64,000 nt of DNA. Origin: Methylotenera sp. GTDB taxonomy: Bacteria > Pseudomonadota > Gammaproteobacteria > Burkholderiales > Methylophilaceae. The stretch is from the NCBI GenBank assembly GCA_013141495.1, contig JABFQV010000005.1, positions 1 to 64,000 of the forward strand, given 5' to 3'. Shown here piece by piece: positions 37,313 to 46,024 of the stretch (the first letter of the stretch is position 1; each line of letters begins with the position of its first letter). The notes beneath the pieces are model-generated. The model was not told the origin of the DNA. It did not search any database and saw nothing but the letters and a program-made list of their open reading frames with translations. The position numbers and the translations under genes are program-made.

Positions 37313-37355
37313 TAAAAACGCGCTTACTGCATGACACAGTAAGCGCGCTATTTTT
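37313..37355 (-). terminator. Terminator after the lipoprotein cytochrome
   Basis: On the minus strand a stem of about 11 bp (CGCGCTTACTG/CAGTAAGCGCG) with a seven-base loop is followed by TTTTTATTT. It closes the xox region ahead of ndh. Confidence 0.88.
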
Positions 37356-37367
37356 CTAGACTTACAA

Positions 37368-37898
37368 CTATTCGTTACCAGTAACTCCTGTACCCTGACT
37401 GCGGATCCAAGCAATGACTTTCAATGCCTCATCTGGGGTAATGCCATTTTTTGGATCGGTCGGGTCCATCAAACCAATTCCTTTAGCCCCCATACCACCG
37501 TTAGTGCCATGCCAAATCGTTTCAAACATGCCTTTATTAGTCGCATTTTTAGCGTATTTAAAGTTAGGGCCAATTAAACCAGGCGCTACTGCACCTTCAG
37601 CGTGCCCACCATGACAAGCAACGCATGAATACATTTGGAATACTTTTTTACCCTTGGCAATCGCTTCCTCATTACCAATATACGGATTTTTACCTGTCGC
37701 CAAAAATTCTTTAGCACTAGGTGTGTCAAACAAAACAACATCAATTTTTAATGGTGCGCCATCTTGTGTTGTTACAAAATCTATCGCCTTACCTGCAGAA
37801 GCTTCTGGCGTAGCGCCATTAGACGATGCATCAGAACCAGATTTACCACATGCGCCTAATGTTGCTAATAGCGCAGCTAACAGTAAATATTTATTCAT
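37368..37898 (-). CDS. XoxG-like cytochrome c, predicted lipoprotein
   Basis: Class I cytochrome c of 176 residues from ATG 37898. The chosen start gives a clean lipoprotein signal, MNKYLLLAALLATLGAC, with lipidated Cys17 followed by a Ser/Gly/Asn-rich linker. One haem site CVACH (Cys92, Cys95, His96) and candidate axial Met137 or Met145. It is a paralogue of the neighbouring xoxG (DGAPLKI, FDTPxAKEFLATGK, NKGMFETIWHGTNGGMGAKG all shared). It probably receives electrons from XoxF, or relays them, while anchored to a membrane. Upstream in-frame ATGs add a sequence that would spoil the signal. Confidence 0.9.
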   Translation of the reverse strand: MNKYLLLAALLATLGACGKSGSDASSNGATPEASAGKAIDFVTTQDGAPLKIDVVLFDTPSAKEFLATGKNPYIGNEEAIAKGKKVFQMYSCVACHGGHAEGAVAPGLIGPNFKYAKNATNKGMFETIWHGTNGGMGAKGIGLMDPTDPKNGITPDEALKVIAWIRSQGTGVTGNE

Positions 37899-37960
37899 AA
37901 TCAATATTCCATTCATTGTAATAAAATGTAACCTGATTAACATTTTACAACAAAATAATA

Positions 37961-37990
37961 AAAAAACGGCCACATATGTGGCCGTTTTTT
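37961..37990. terminator. Bidirectional terminator between the two cytochrome genes
   Basis: A perfect 30-base palindrome: AAAAAACGGCCACA pairs with TGTGGCCGTTTTTT around TATA at most. It lies 3' of xoxG and 5' of the second cytochrome gene, so transcription from xoxG should largely stop here. It would give the second cytochrome lower or independent expression. Confidence 0.9.
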
Positions 37991-38021
37991 CTATCTACAG
38001 TCTAATTACTTAATCTAACAA

Positions 38022-38525
38022 TTACTCATTACCCGTAATCTTAGAATTACTGCGAATAAAAGCAATTACTTTTAACACATCATCTGCTTTCAAACCCTCT
38101 GTTGGATCTTCTGGCACCATTAACCCTAGACCTTTAGCACCCATACCGCCATTTGTACCATGCCAAATAGTTTCGAACATACCCTTGTTGGTTAGGTTTT
38201 TAGCATACTTCATAGTAGAACCAGTTAAGCCTGGGGCAATTGCGCCCTCGCCATGACCACCGTGACAGGCATTGCAAGAATATAAATTAAATTTCTTTTT
38301 ACCTGCTTTAATTGCATCTTCATTACCAACATATTTGTTTTTCCCTGTCGCCAAAAATTCTTTAGCTACTGGCGTATCAAATGATTCCGGCTTAATGTTG
38401 AGTGGAGAACCGTCCTGAGTTGCAACCAGCACAATGTCTGCCGCTGTTGCATTTACAGAAACCAAACCCGCCAACGCGAACAAACTAACAAACAATGCTG
38501 ACTTTAATGTTTTATTGCCTAACAT
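38022..38525 (-). CDS. xoxG: Cytochrome c XoxG, electron acceptor of XoxF
   Basis: Soluble periplasmic cytochrome cL of 167 residues. A Sec signal peptide ends near NATA-AD (residue 29). One haem site CNACH with Cys84, Cys87 and His88; Met128 or Met136 can be the sixth ligand. GGATAGC-type spacing to a GGAGA ribosome site supports the ATG at 38525. Gene order xoxF-xoxJ-xoxG is the known arrangement for this system. Confidence 0.93.
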   Translation of the reverse strand: MLGNKTLKSALFVSLFALAGLVSVNATAADIVLVATQDGSPLNIKPESFDTPVAKEFLATGKNKYVGNEDAIKAGKKKFNLYSCNACHGGHGEGAIAPGLTGSTMKYAKNLTNKGMFETIWHGTNGGMGAKGLGLMVPEDPTEGLKADDVLKVIAFIRSNSKITGNE

Positions 38526-38654
38526 GCTATCTCCTAATCTTTATCACAAAATGAGCTACGTTCCCCTCATGCTGGCGCATTACTGAACTCGTAGCTGCTT
38601 AACGTATATATTATTTATTTGGTTGACGATTGCACTCAAATTAACGGCGTCATC

Positions 38655-39596
38655 TTACTCTAATTTCGAGCTAGCGTCACTATGCTCAGCTTTAGCTTTA
38701 GTTGCACCCTTACGATAAACTTTCATCACACTATCACCATCAACTACTGCGACATGCGGAATGCCATAATCATCTAAAATTTTGTTGATTTTGTCTTTGT
38801 TTCTTTCTAGCGCACCTTCAATCATAGCCATGCGGTCTTTGTCTTTTTTACGTACCGCTACTGATATATTCCAAAACTCTTTACCCTTTACATTTTCATT
38901 TTCATACTCAGGAATCATCACTACTTCTAGCGGAACTTTAGATTGCTTGGCAAAATAACCACCAATTGGGCCCCATACTACTGCGACATCAATTTCACCC
39001 TTTACTAAATCATCCACTAAATAACTTGGCGGGAAATTTAAATCACGTTGCATACGGTAAGGTCTGGCATTTGCAATCAAACCATGCGCATCCATAGGGA
39101 TGGTCGCAGGGCTTTGACCCACCACACCAATGATTGCTCTTTTAAGGTCTGGGCTATCCCAATTAGTGATGTTATAGCCGCTATCTTTTTTGTAGATAAA
39201 CACATGGCCAGAACGATAATAGGGCTTGGTGGTGCGCAGGGCGTCATTGTCAGATGATGTACTCATAATGACATCACAGCGCATCGCATTAATGGTATTT
39301 CTTAAAAAACCTTGTCGGTTATATGCGTATGTGTAACTGAGCTTTTTACCCAAGTCTTTAGCAAGCACTTCGGCGATTTTATCTTCAAAACCCTCTTGTT
39401 TTAAATTTGAGTATGGCATGTTGTCAGGATCCGCACAGACTTTAAATTCAGATTCATCTACTACTCGTCTGACCTCACCAATACGTCCCTCATCTGCATT
39501 GAGTGTTGGAATTTCCAGGTCCGCTGCATAACTGACGCTAGGCAAGACTGCCATCATGGCAATTAAACCTAACACTTTATTCACACGTTTCAACAT
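38655..39596 (-). CDS. xoxJ: XoxJ periplasmic binding-like protein
   Basis: 313 residues from ATG 39596, chosen because AAGGAA precedes it and the protein then begins with a standard signal peptide (MLKRVNKVLGLIAMMAVLPSVSYA). The mature part has the bacterial solute-binding protein 3 fold: FKVCADPDNMPYSN, a VDLxGF-like segment, RCDVIMSTSSDND and DVAVVWGPIGGYFA. XoxJ (and MxaJ) is thought to help assemble or activate the methanol dehydrogenase. It is 129 bases upstream of xoxG. Confidence 0.93.
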   Translation of the reverse strand: MLKRVNKVLGLIAMMAVLPSVSYAADLEIPTLNADEGRIGEVRRVVDESEFKVCADPDNMPYSNLKQEGFEDKIAEVLAKDLGKKLSYTYAYNRQGFLRNTINAMRCDVIMSTSSDNDALRTTKPYYRSGHVFIYKKDSGYNITNWDSPDLKRAIIGVVGQSPATIPMDAHGLIANARPYRMQRDLNFPPSYLVDDLVKGEIDVAVVWGPIGGYFAKQSKVPLEVVMIPEYENENVKGKEFWNISVAVRKKDKDRMAMIEGALERNKDKINKILDDYGIPHVAVVDGDSVMKVYRKGATKAKAEHSDASSKLE

Positions 39597-39768
39597 TGTT
39601 ATTTCCTTATTTAAATACGACAGGATTTCTGCCAACTAACTTGAGAGTATTCCTTACTTTAAAAGTTCTTTTAACTTAACGATATCACCCTATATTGTAA
39701 CTAAATTTTGCAGCTTAGGTTAGCGCTAAACTGGGGCTTTATCACAACTAATTACGCCAACCCCTAAA

Positions 39769-39798
39769 AAAAACGCCCCGACTAATCGGGGCGTTTTT
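39769..39798. terminator. Terminator after xoxF
   Basis: AAAAACGCCCCGA and TCGGGGCGTTTTT form a 13-bp stem with a four-base loop, with runs of A and T on both sides. It lies about 65 bases after the xoxF stop and would end most xoxF transcripts before xoxJ. Confidence 0.92.
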
Positions 39799-39862
39799 AT
39801 TTACTACATTTGAACTAACTTGAACAAGTCAGCTAATAATTAAATTGTTTTACAACAGTTAA

Positions 39863-41734
39863 TTATAGGCTAAATACGTTCAATGCACCGCCGCCAGGAG
39901 CCGCGTTGTATTTTACTAGTTCAGCATAACCACCAGCAGCACCTAAAGCGTCTGTTGGAGTAGTCATACCAAGGTTCATCGCAACACCAGCCCAGCCACC
40001 GATACCTGATAGCACGCCAACGTATTGTTTACCTTTTTGACCGTATGTGAATGCATTACCAATCACACCTGAACCTACTTGGAATTTCCAAAGTTCTTTA
40101 CCTGATTTAGCATCAACAGCTTTGAACCAACGATCTAATGTACCGTAGAACACTAAATCAGTAGCAGTTGTTAAAGCACCACCCCAAGCAGAGAATTTCT
40201 CTTTGTTGTACCAAACTTTTTTGTTTGTCATTGGGTCATAAGCAGCGAAGCCACCCATAACACCGTCAGGACCTGGGAACATAGTCAATGTAGCACCAAC
40301 CCAAGGTTGACCAGCAACATATTTAGACTCAACTGGCTCGTATGTCATACATACGTGGTTCAATGGAGAATAGATCAAACCAGTTTTTGGTGAGTATGCA
40401 GCTGGTTGTTGGTCTTTAGTACCCAATGCAGCTGGACAAACGCCTTTAGCATTGTAATCTTGGTGAGTTGAAGCTGAAGCTAATTTGTTAGGCACGCCTG
40501 TTTTCAAATCAACGCCAGTTGCCCAGTTAACAAATGGGTGAACTTTTTCAGCAGCTACCAATTTACCGTTACCAGCATGCCATGTGTATGCAAAGCCGTT
40601 ACGGTCATGATGCCAAGCGTATGTTTTGCCACCCTTGTCAAACAAGATTACTTCGTTAATACCATCGTAATCCCACTCATCATGTGGAGTCATTTGCATG
40701 CCCCATTTTGCAACGCCAGTATCTAAGTCACGAGCAAAAATAGTCATAGACCATTTGTTATCGCCTGGACGTACATCTGGATTCCAAACTGATGGGTTAC
40801 CTGTTCCGTAGTAAACCAAGTTTGTACGTGCATCATACGGCCACCAGCCCCATGTAGAACCACCACCATGTTGCCAACCATCTTTAACTGCTTGTGGTTT
40901 TAACCATGTACGTGTACCAAGATCTTTTTCGCCAATTTTCAATTGGTCGTTAGGGATTGGTTTGAAAGAACCGCCTAATTTGTTACCACCGTTTACGTCT
41001 TGGTAAACTGATAATGCACTGTACTCAGGTGTATCTTTGTTGAAGTCAGCACCGATTAACACTTCAGCGTCTGGGCCTGTTGAGTAAGCTTTCCATGCTA
41101 AAGAACCGTCTTTGATGTTGTAAGCTGCTAAGAAGCAACGTACACCAAACTCAGCACCTGAACAACCTGTAAGCACTTTGTCTTTAATTACGTGTGGAGC
41201 ATTAGTATTTGTAGCACCAACTTTTGGATCATTTACTAATGTTGACCATACTTTAGCACCAGTTTTAGCGTCTAAAGCAACCAAGTTACCATCATTTTGT
41301 TGCAAGTAGATTTTACCGTCGCCGTAGCCTAAACCACGTGAAACGTTATCGCAACATAATACAGCTTGTACTGATGGATCTTGTTTTGGGAAATAAGACC
41401 ATGAGATTTTTTGGTTGTCGTTTAAGTCAAGTGCATATACGTTGTTTGGGAATGCTGTATGTACATACATCATGTTACCAACAACAACAGGTGAACCTTC
41501 GTGACCACGGTTTACACCAGTAGCGAATGTCCAAGCTGCTTTAAGGTTTTTAACGTTACCTTTGTTAACTTGTGCTAAAGCACTGTAACCTTGGTTGTTG
41601 TGCTGACCACGTGGGTGAGCCCAGTTGTTTGAATCTTTAAGTGCCGCTTCTTGGTCTGCTGCAGCTGATGCCACTAATGGCAATGCCATACCAGCAACTA
41701 AGCCAAGAGCCAATTTGATTTTGTTGATTTGCAT
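39863..41734 (-). CDS. xoxF: Lanthanide-dependent methanol dehydrogenase XoxF
   Basis: Periplasmic PQQ enzyme oxidising methanol to formaldehyde or formate. It has 623 residues with a signal peptide ending near VASAAA-DQ. The adjacent Cys127-Cys128 disulfide is present. Metal and active-site residues are Glu195, Asn313 and Asp355, plus Asp357 in EWDYDG; this second Asp is what marks lanthanide-binding XoxF against calcium-binding MxaF, where it is Ala. Eight-bladed propeller tryptophan motifs (such as AWTFATG, WKFQVGSG) recur. The clade, probably XoxF4 given the taxon, is inferred. It is strongly codon-biased, suggesting high expression. Confidence 0.97.
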   Translation of the reverse strand: MQINKIKLALGLVAGMALPLVASAAADQEAALKDSNNWAHPRGQHNNQGYSALAQVNKGNVKNLKAAWTFATGVNRGHEGSPVVVGNMMYVHTAFPNNVYALDLNDNQKISWSYFPKQDPSVQAVLCCDNVSRGLGYGDGKIYLQQNDGNLVALDAKTGAKVWSTLVNDPKVGATNTNAPHVIKDKVLTGCSGAEFGVRCFLAAYNIKDGSLAWKAYSTGPDAEVLIGADFNKDTPEYSALSVYQDVNGGNKLGGSFKPIPNDQLKIGEKDLGTRTWLKPQAVKDGWQHGGGSTWGWWPYDARTNLVYYGTGNPSVWNPDVRPGDNKWSMTIFARDLDTGVAKWGMQMTPHDEWDYDGINEVILFDKGGKTYAWHHDRNGFAYTWHAGNGKLVAAEKVHPFVNWATGVDLKTGVPNKLASASTHQDYNAKGVCPAALGTKDQQPAAYSPKTGLIYSPLNHVCMTYEPVESKYVAGQPWVGATLTMFPGPDGVMGGFAAYDPMTNKKVWYNKEKFSAWGGALTTATDLVFYGTLDRWFKAVDAKSGKELWKFQVGSGVIGNAFTYGQKGKQYVGVLSGIGGWAGVAMNLGMTTPTDALGAAGGYAELVKYNAAPGGGALNVFSL

Positions 41735-41844
41735 ATTTAATCTCCAAAGTTAAACTACTAAGGTTGTTAATAATTCCACCGTAACGAGTTGGCGTTTTTT
41801 GATGTAATCTCAAATTCTCAACTCATTAGTAAAACTATTTTTTA

Positions 41845-41859
41845 GCACAGTTCCTGTGC
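41845..41859. promoter_or_regulatory. 15-bp palindrome just after the xoxF start site
   Basis: GCACAG-TTC-CTGTGC is a perfect inverted repeat with 6-base arms. It spans about +4 to +18 relative to the predicted xoxF transcription start, a position suited to a repressor operator, or to a small hairpin at the mRNA 5' end. The regulator is unknown. Confidence 0.55.
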
Positions 41860-41868
41860 GTATTTGGG

Positions 41869-41897
41869 ACTATATCCCAGTCAATCACGAATTGCAA
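41869..41897 (-). promoter_or_regulatory. xoxF promoter
   Basis: On the minus strand TTGCAA (41892-41897) and TATAGT (41869-41874) are separated by exactly 17 bases. Transcription would start near 41862, giving a leader of about 128 bases with an AACTTTGGAGATT ribosome site. The other half of the gap (41900-42022), upstream of the divergent peptidase gene, shows no clear signal. Confidence 0.75.
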
Positions 41898-42022
41898 TAC
41901 ATTAGTTACAATTTACTTACATTTAAGTGCAAATAAATATTTTGTTATGCATTATTATGGTGGGGAGCAACCAATCAATATAAAATGTTGTTTATAATCA
42001 TATAGAAAGCTTACAGTCAAAC

Positions 42023-42982
42023 ATGCAAAACACCATTTACAACTTGTATCCTGAATTGGAAATTCACGCTCAACATACGCTTAAAGCTGATGATTTACAT
42101 GAAGTTTATTACGAGGTTTGCGGCAACCCGAATGGCATGCCGATCGTTTTTTTACATGGCGGGCCCGGCGGTGGATGCAATCCTACTCAGCGCCGTTTTT
42201 TTGACCCCACTCATTATAGAATCATTCTTATTGATCAACGCGGATGTGGTCGTAGTAAGCCTTTAGGTGCTGTTGACAAAAATACCACCAGCGATTTAGT
42301 CAATGATATAGATTTAATCCGTCAGCAGTTAGGCATTCAACAATGGCTTGTATTTGGCGGCTCTTGGGGCAGTACGCTGGCGTTGGCTTATGCCTCGCAA
42401 CACACATCGCATGTTTCTGGCTTGATTTTGCGTGGTGTATTTTTAAGTCACCCCAGTGAGCTAGCTTGGTTTTTAGGGACGGTTAAAACATTCTTCCCAG
42501 CACCTTGGCAGCGTTTATGTGAATTTTTACCAGCCAATGTGAGAGATATTCCTTTAAACGCATACGAGCAGCTTATTTTTAGTGATGATACTAATGTAAG
42601 TATTCCTGCCGCCATTCAATGGAACGCTTTTGAAAGCAGCATTATGACCTTATTGCCAAGACCGGCTAGTGCGAATGAAGTTGACGGTAAAGTAGAACTT
42701 GCACGCGCTAGAGTGCAGATTCATTATATTAAGCATGATTGTTTTGTTGGTGACCGTGATTTACTAGCTGAAGCCGCATTAAAGCTTGCGCATGTGCCAA
42801 CTGTGATTGTGCAGGGACGTTACGACATGGTGTGCCCGCCAATTACAGCATGGGAGCTTAGCCGCGCAATGCCGCATGCAGAGCTTCATATTATTGAAGA
42901 CGCAGGGCATTCTGCAATGGAAGCCGGCACCACCTCGGCTTTAGTGGCGGCGACTGAGAAATTTAAATACTTAATTGCTTAG
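42023..42982 (+). CDS. pip: Proline iminopeptidase
   Basis: Alpha/beta-hydrolase that removes N-terminal proline from peptides. The oxyanion-hole motif HGGPGGGCNPTQRRFFDP starts near residue 45, DQRGCGRS near 71-78, and the nucleophile Ser114 sits in GGSWGS. The catalytic Asp lies in QGRYDMVCPP and the His in EDAGHSAME. It has 319 residues, matching the family. Divergent from xoxF, single gene. Confidence 0.94.
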   Translation: MQNTIYNLYPELEIHAQHTLKADDLHEVYYEVCGNPNGMPIVFLHGGPGGGCNPTQRRFFDPTHYRIILIDQRGCGRSKPLGAVDKNTTSDLVNDIDLIRQQLGIQQWLVFGGSWGSTLALAYASQHTSHVSGLILRGVFLSHPSELAWFLGTVKTFFPAPWQRLCEFLPANVRDIPLNAYEQLIFSDDTNVSIPAAIQWNAFESSIMTLLPRPASANEVDGKVELARARVQIHYIKHDCFVGDRDLLAEAALKLAHVPTVIVQGRYDMVCPPITAWELSRAMPHAELHIIEDAGHSAMEAGTTSALVAATEKFKYLIA

Positions 42983-43055
42983 CATCATTACTACAACGGC
43001 GTAATCTAAACGATTGTTAAATTAAATATCATCAATATAGTTTCTAAAACATGTC

Positions 43056-44351
43056 ATGAAAAAAGTAACCTTTACCGCTGCTAAAAAAAATGAATTGCGC
43101 AAGGCAATTAACATGCCGCGCGAGGCGTATGCTAAACAACGCTATAACACGCCCTTATTTGTATTGCATGAAATGTTAAACGCTTTTCAGCGACACAACG
43201 TGCTGGGGTTGTCTGCCTCGCTCTCTTTTTATGCCATGTTTGCGCTTATTCCACTGGTATTGCTGATGTTTTTCCTGTTAAGCCAATTGGTGTTTAGCTC
43301 CGACTATGCAATCGTTAAATTGGCTATTGTTACTGGCAACTTGGTTCCCCAATTAAGTAATACCATTATGCTTGAGGTGTATAACGCGTCTAAGCAGCAA
43401 GCTGCATGGGGGGCGCTGGGTTTGTTTGTATTGCTTTGGGCAGTTACGCCTTTGGCTGGCGCTATGCGCTCTACCTTTTATCACATCGCGGCAATGGTAG
43501 AGGCGCCCTCATTTGTACGCCGAAAAATTAAAGATATGCTGGCTATTATCTGCATGTTATTTCTGTTTTTTTTGTTTACCTTTGCAGGGCTATTGCTAGA
43601 AAAAAGCATTGCATTTATTGGTGCCAATAGCTGGCTGATGCAATTTGGCATATTGGCAATGCTTATTTCGCTTAGCCTGACTACACTATTGATTGCTGCT
43701 TTTTACTTTGCATTTTTCCCGGTGCGCCTATCTATTAAGCATATTTTTATTGGGGCTTTATTTACCGCGCTTCTTTGGTTAATCATGCGACCAGCCTTTA
43801 CGCTGTTTTTATCGGTCAATACTTCTTATGGTGCTGTATTTGGTAGCATGAAAAATTTATTCATCTCAATCACTTGGCTTTACTTTAACTTTGCCGTGTT
43901 TTTACTAGGTACTGAGTTAATCGCTACTTTAAGAAAAAAAGATGTTTTGCTACTTAAGGGTTTATTTGAAGACAAAACATCGGCCACGTTGCGCAACCAA
44001 ACCAATTACGTGCAAAAGCTGATGCAACGCTATGGCAAAACTTACGCGCGTGGCGATTACATTTTTAAGCACGGTGATACTAGCCATTGCATGTATTATC
44101 TAGTGGACGGGCAAGTGCAGCTATTACAACACGGCCAGCGACTACGCACCATTGAGGCGGGTAACTACTTTGGTGAAATGGCGATGCTATCAAACACGCC
44201 CACCATTGCCGATGCGGTTGTATCTTCAGAACAAGCTGACGTAATATCGATGCAACCTGACAATATTGAAACGCTATTATTGGATGAACCACAAGTTGCC
44301 ATGAAATTTCTGCGGCAACTGGCGGGTCGATTACAAAAGCGTAATGAATAG
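43056..44351 (+). CDS. YihY/BrkB-type membrane protein fused to a cyclic-nucleotide-binding domain
   Basis: 431 residues. The first 290 form the YihY/UPF0761 membrane domain (six hydrophobic helices, with ALSFYAMFALIPLVLLMFF near the start and FGSMKNLFISITWLYFNFAVFLLGTELIATLR at its end). A cNMP/CAP-type beta-roll domain follows from about 322 to 425, including GDYIFKHGDTSHCMYYLVDGQ and the phosphate-binding-cassette-like GNYFGEMAMLSNTPTIADAV. The usual GE...R(S/T)A element reads GEMAMLSNTPTIADA, without the Arg, so true cAMP binding is doubtful. The role is unknown; the older RNase BN label for YihY is a misannotation. Confidence 0.82.
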   Translation: MKKVTFTAAKKNELRKAINMPREAYAKQRYNTPLFVLHEMLNAFQRHNVLGLSASLSFYAMFALIPLVLLMFFLLSQLVFSSDYAIVKLAIVTGNLVPQLSNTIMLEVYNASKQQAAWGALGLFVLLWAVTPLAGAMRSTFYHIAAMVEAPSFVRRKIKDMLAIICMLFLFFLFTFAGLLLEKSIAFIGANSWLMQFGILAMLISLSLTTLLIAAFYFAFFPVRLSIKHIFIGALFTALLWLIMRPAFTLFLSVNTSYGAVFGSMKNLFISITWLYFNFAVFLLGTELIATLRKKDVLLLKGLFEDKTSATLRNQTNYVQKLMQRYGKTYARGDYIFKHGDTSHCMYYLVDGQVQLLQHGQRLRTIEAGNYFGEMAMLSNTPTIADAVVSSEQADVISMQPDNIETLLLDEPQVAMKFLRQLAGRLQKRNE

Positions 44352-44434
44352 TTTTGTTTTAAAATAAGCAGATTAAGCAAAATTAAATTCAAAACTAAAT
44401 CTAAGTGAAGTTAAAAACCTAAGCAGGATTAAAC

Positions 44435-45967
44435 ATGGCAAAGCAACCTCAATCTTTTGACCAACAACCAAGCCAGTTGGAAATGCAACCAGTGTTGCAG
44501 TGGTTTAATTCTGGAAAACTAGCTGAGGCTGAACATGCCGCCCAAAAGTTAGTATCACGTTACCCAAACACATTTATCCTTTATCAGATTTTAGGGATTG
44601 CTCAAGATGGCTTATCTAAGTTTGATGCTGCAGTAGCAAGCTACACCAAAGCGTTAGCGCTACAACCCAATACACCGGACCTACATTTTAATTTGGGAAT
44701 TGCGCTTACTAATATCGGGCAATTAGAACAAGCTGCCAATAGCTACCATAAAGCCATCGCGCTTAACCCGAAGTTTTTTGAGGCTTATGCCAACTTAGGC
44801 ACTCTGTTGCAAAAACAAGGCATGCTTGAAGAGGCTATTAAAAACTACCGCGCCGCGCTTAGCATTCATGCTGACCCTAGAGGGCATTTTAACTTAGGCA
44901 CCGCACTACGCGACGAAGGCAAGCTCGATGCGGCAATTACGCACTTCAAGTCTGCAATCGCCATGTTTCCTAACTACGCAGATGCACACAATTACCTCGG
45001 TGAGTGCCTACGCGACCAAGGCAATATGGAGGATGCGATTAAAAGCTACCTGGACACACTCAAACTAAACCCAAACCACGCCGGTGCCAATTACAACATG
45101 GGTGAATTTTTATACCTTGCGGGGCGCTTTGATGAAGCAGTGACGCATTTTGAGCGCTCCAAGCTAGATGACTGGGAAGAACGCGCACTATATTGCACCT
45201 ACAAAGCCGAGCATTTTGATACGTTTAAAACCAAGCTGGATGAAATAGTTCGCACCCATAAAAAGCATGACGCACCATTCTTGGCAACACTATCAACACA
45301 CTATGCCACCAATTTCGGTGTAGAAGATACCTATAACTTCTGTAAAAATGGCTTTGATTTCGTTTATCAGCACAGCATCAGAGAATTAGCCGAGCCGAAT
45401 AGTCAGTTTCTTCAAGACTTATTAAACGACATCGACAACACTGCGATTGAAGTGCGCGCGCAAGGCATGATTATCAATGGCAAGCAATCTGCGGGCAATC
45501 TGTTTAAACGCCCGGAAGCATCATTCAGAAAATTAGGCGAACTGGTTAAGCAAGAGTTTATTAATTACAAAAACCGCTTTGCAGGGGCTGATTGCGAGCT
45601 CATGAAATCGTTTCCACAAGAACTTGAATTCACCAGCTCATGGTATGTTCGGTTGCGTCGTGGCGGCTTTGTAGATAGACATATCCACGAAGTCGGCTGG
45701 ATAAGCGGTGCGGTGTATCTTGTGTTGCCTAAAGATAAACAAGACCCGCTGGAAGGCTGCTTTGAGTACGGCTTACATGGTGACAATTACCCACAAAAAC
45801 ATAACAACTTCCCTGTTGGTATTGCCACACCTAGCGTGGGTGATATTGTGCTGTTTCCATCCTCACTGTTTCACCGTACCATCCCCTTTAACTCAAATGA
45901 GGAGCGTATTTGTATTGCTTTTGACTTAAAACCGGAAGGTGATATTTTCAGGCATTCTAATTATTAG
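44435..45967 (+). CDS. TPR protein with C-terminal 2OG-Fe(II) oxygenase-like domain
   Basis: 510 residues. TPR repeats fill about 20-255 (recurring LAEAEHAAQ, PDLHFNLG, AYANLG, YNMGEFLY units). The C-terminal domain (about 390-500) fits the putative 2OG-Fe(II) oxygenase type: RHIHEVGWISGAVYLVLP with His416 and His418, GDIVLFPSSLFHRTIPF with His480, and Arg491 in EERICIAFD as a likely 2-oxoglutarate anchor. Such proteins occur beside glycosylation genes and may modify proteins; the substrate is unknown. It lies between yihY and a nucleotidyltransferase on the other strand. Confidence 0.8.
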   Translation: MAKQPQSFDQQPSQLEMQPVLQWFNSGKLAEAEHAAQKLVSRYPNTFILYQILGIAQDGLSKFDAAVASYTKALALQPNTPDLHFNLGIALTNIGQLEQAANSYHKAIALNPKFFEAYANLGTLLQKQGMLEEAIKNYRAALSIHADPRGHFNLGTALRDEGKLDAAITHFKSAIAMFPNYADAHNYLGECLRDQGNMEDAIKSYLDTLKLNPNHAGANYNMGEFLYLAGRFDEAVTHFERSKLDDWEERALYCTYKAEHFDTFKTKLDEIVRTHKKHDAPFLATLSTHYATNFGVEDTYNFCKNGFDFVYQHSIRELAEPNSQFLQDLLNDIDNTAIEVRAQGMIINGKQSAGNLFKRPEASFRKLGELVKQEFINYKNRFAGADCELMKSFPQELEFTSSWYVRLRRGGFVDRHIHEVGWISGAVYLVLPKDKQDPLEGCFEYGLHGDNYPQKHNNFPVGIATPSVGDIVLFPSSLFHRTIPFNSNEERICIAFDLKPEGDIFRHSNY

Positions 45968-46024
45968 CGTCGCCATTGAATCCTAAGCGGGCTTAATGGG
46001 GTTAGTCCTTTGCAAAACATGTGA

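Noticed and set aside
39048-39257. Plus-strand frame opposite xoxJ
   Set aside because: Fully inside a confidently called gene on the other strand, no ribosome site.
43056-44351. Ribonuclease BN assignment for the YihY-domain protein
   Set aside because: The name was mistakenly attached to YihY; real RNase BN is a metallo-beta-lactamase-fold enzyme and no nuclease motif is seen here.
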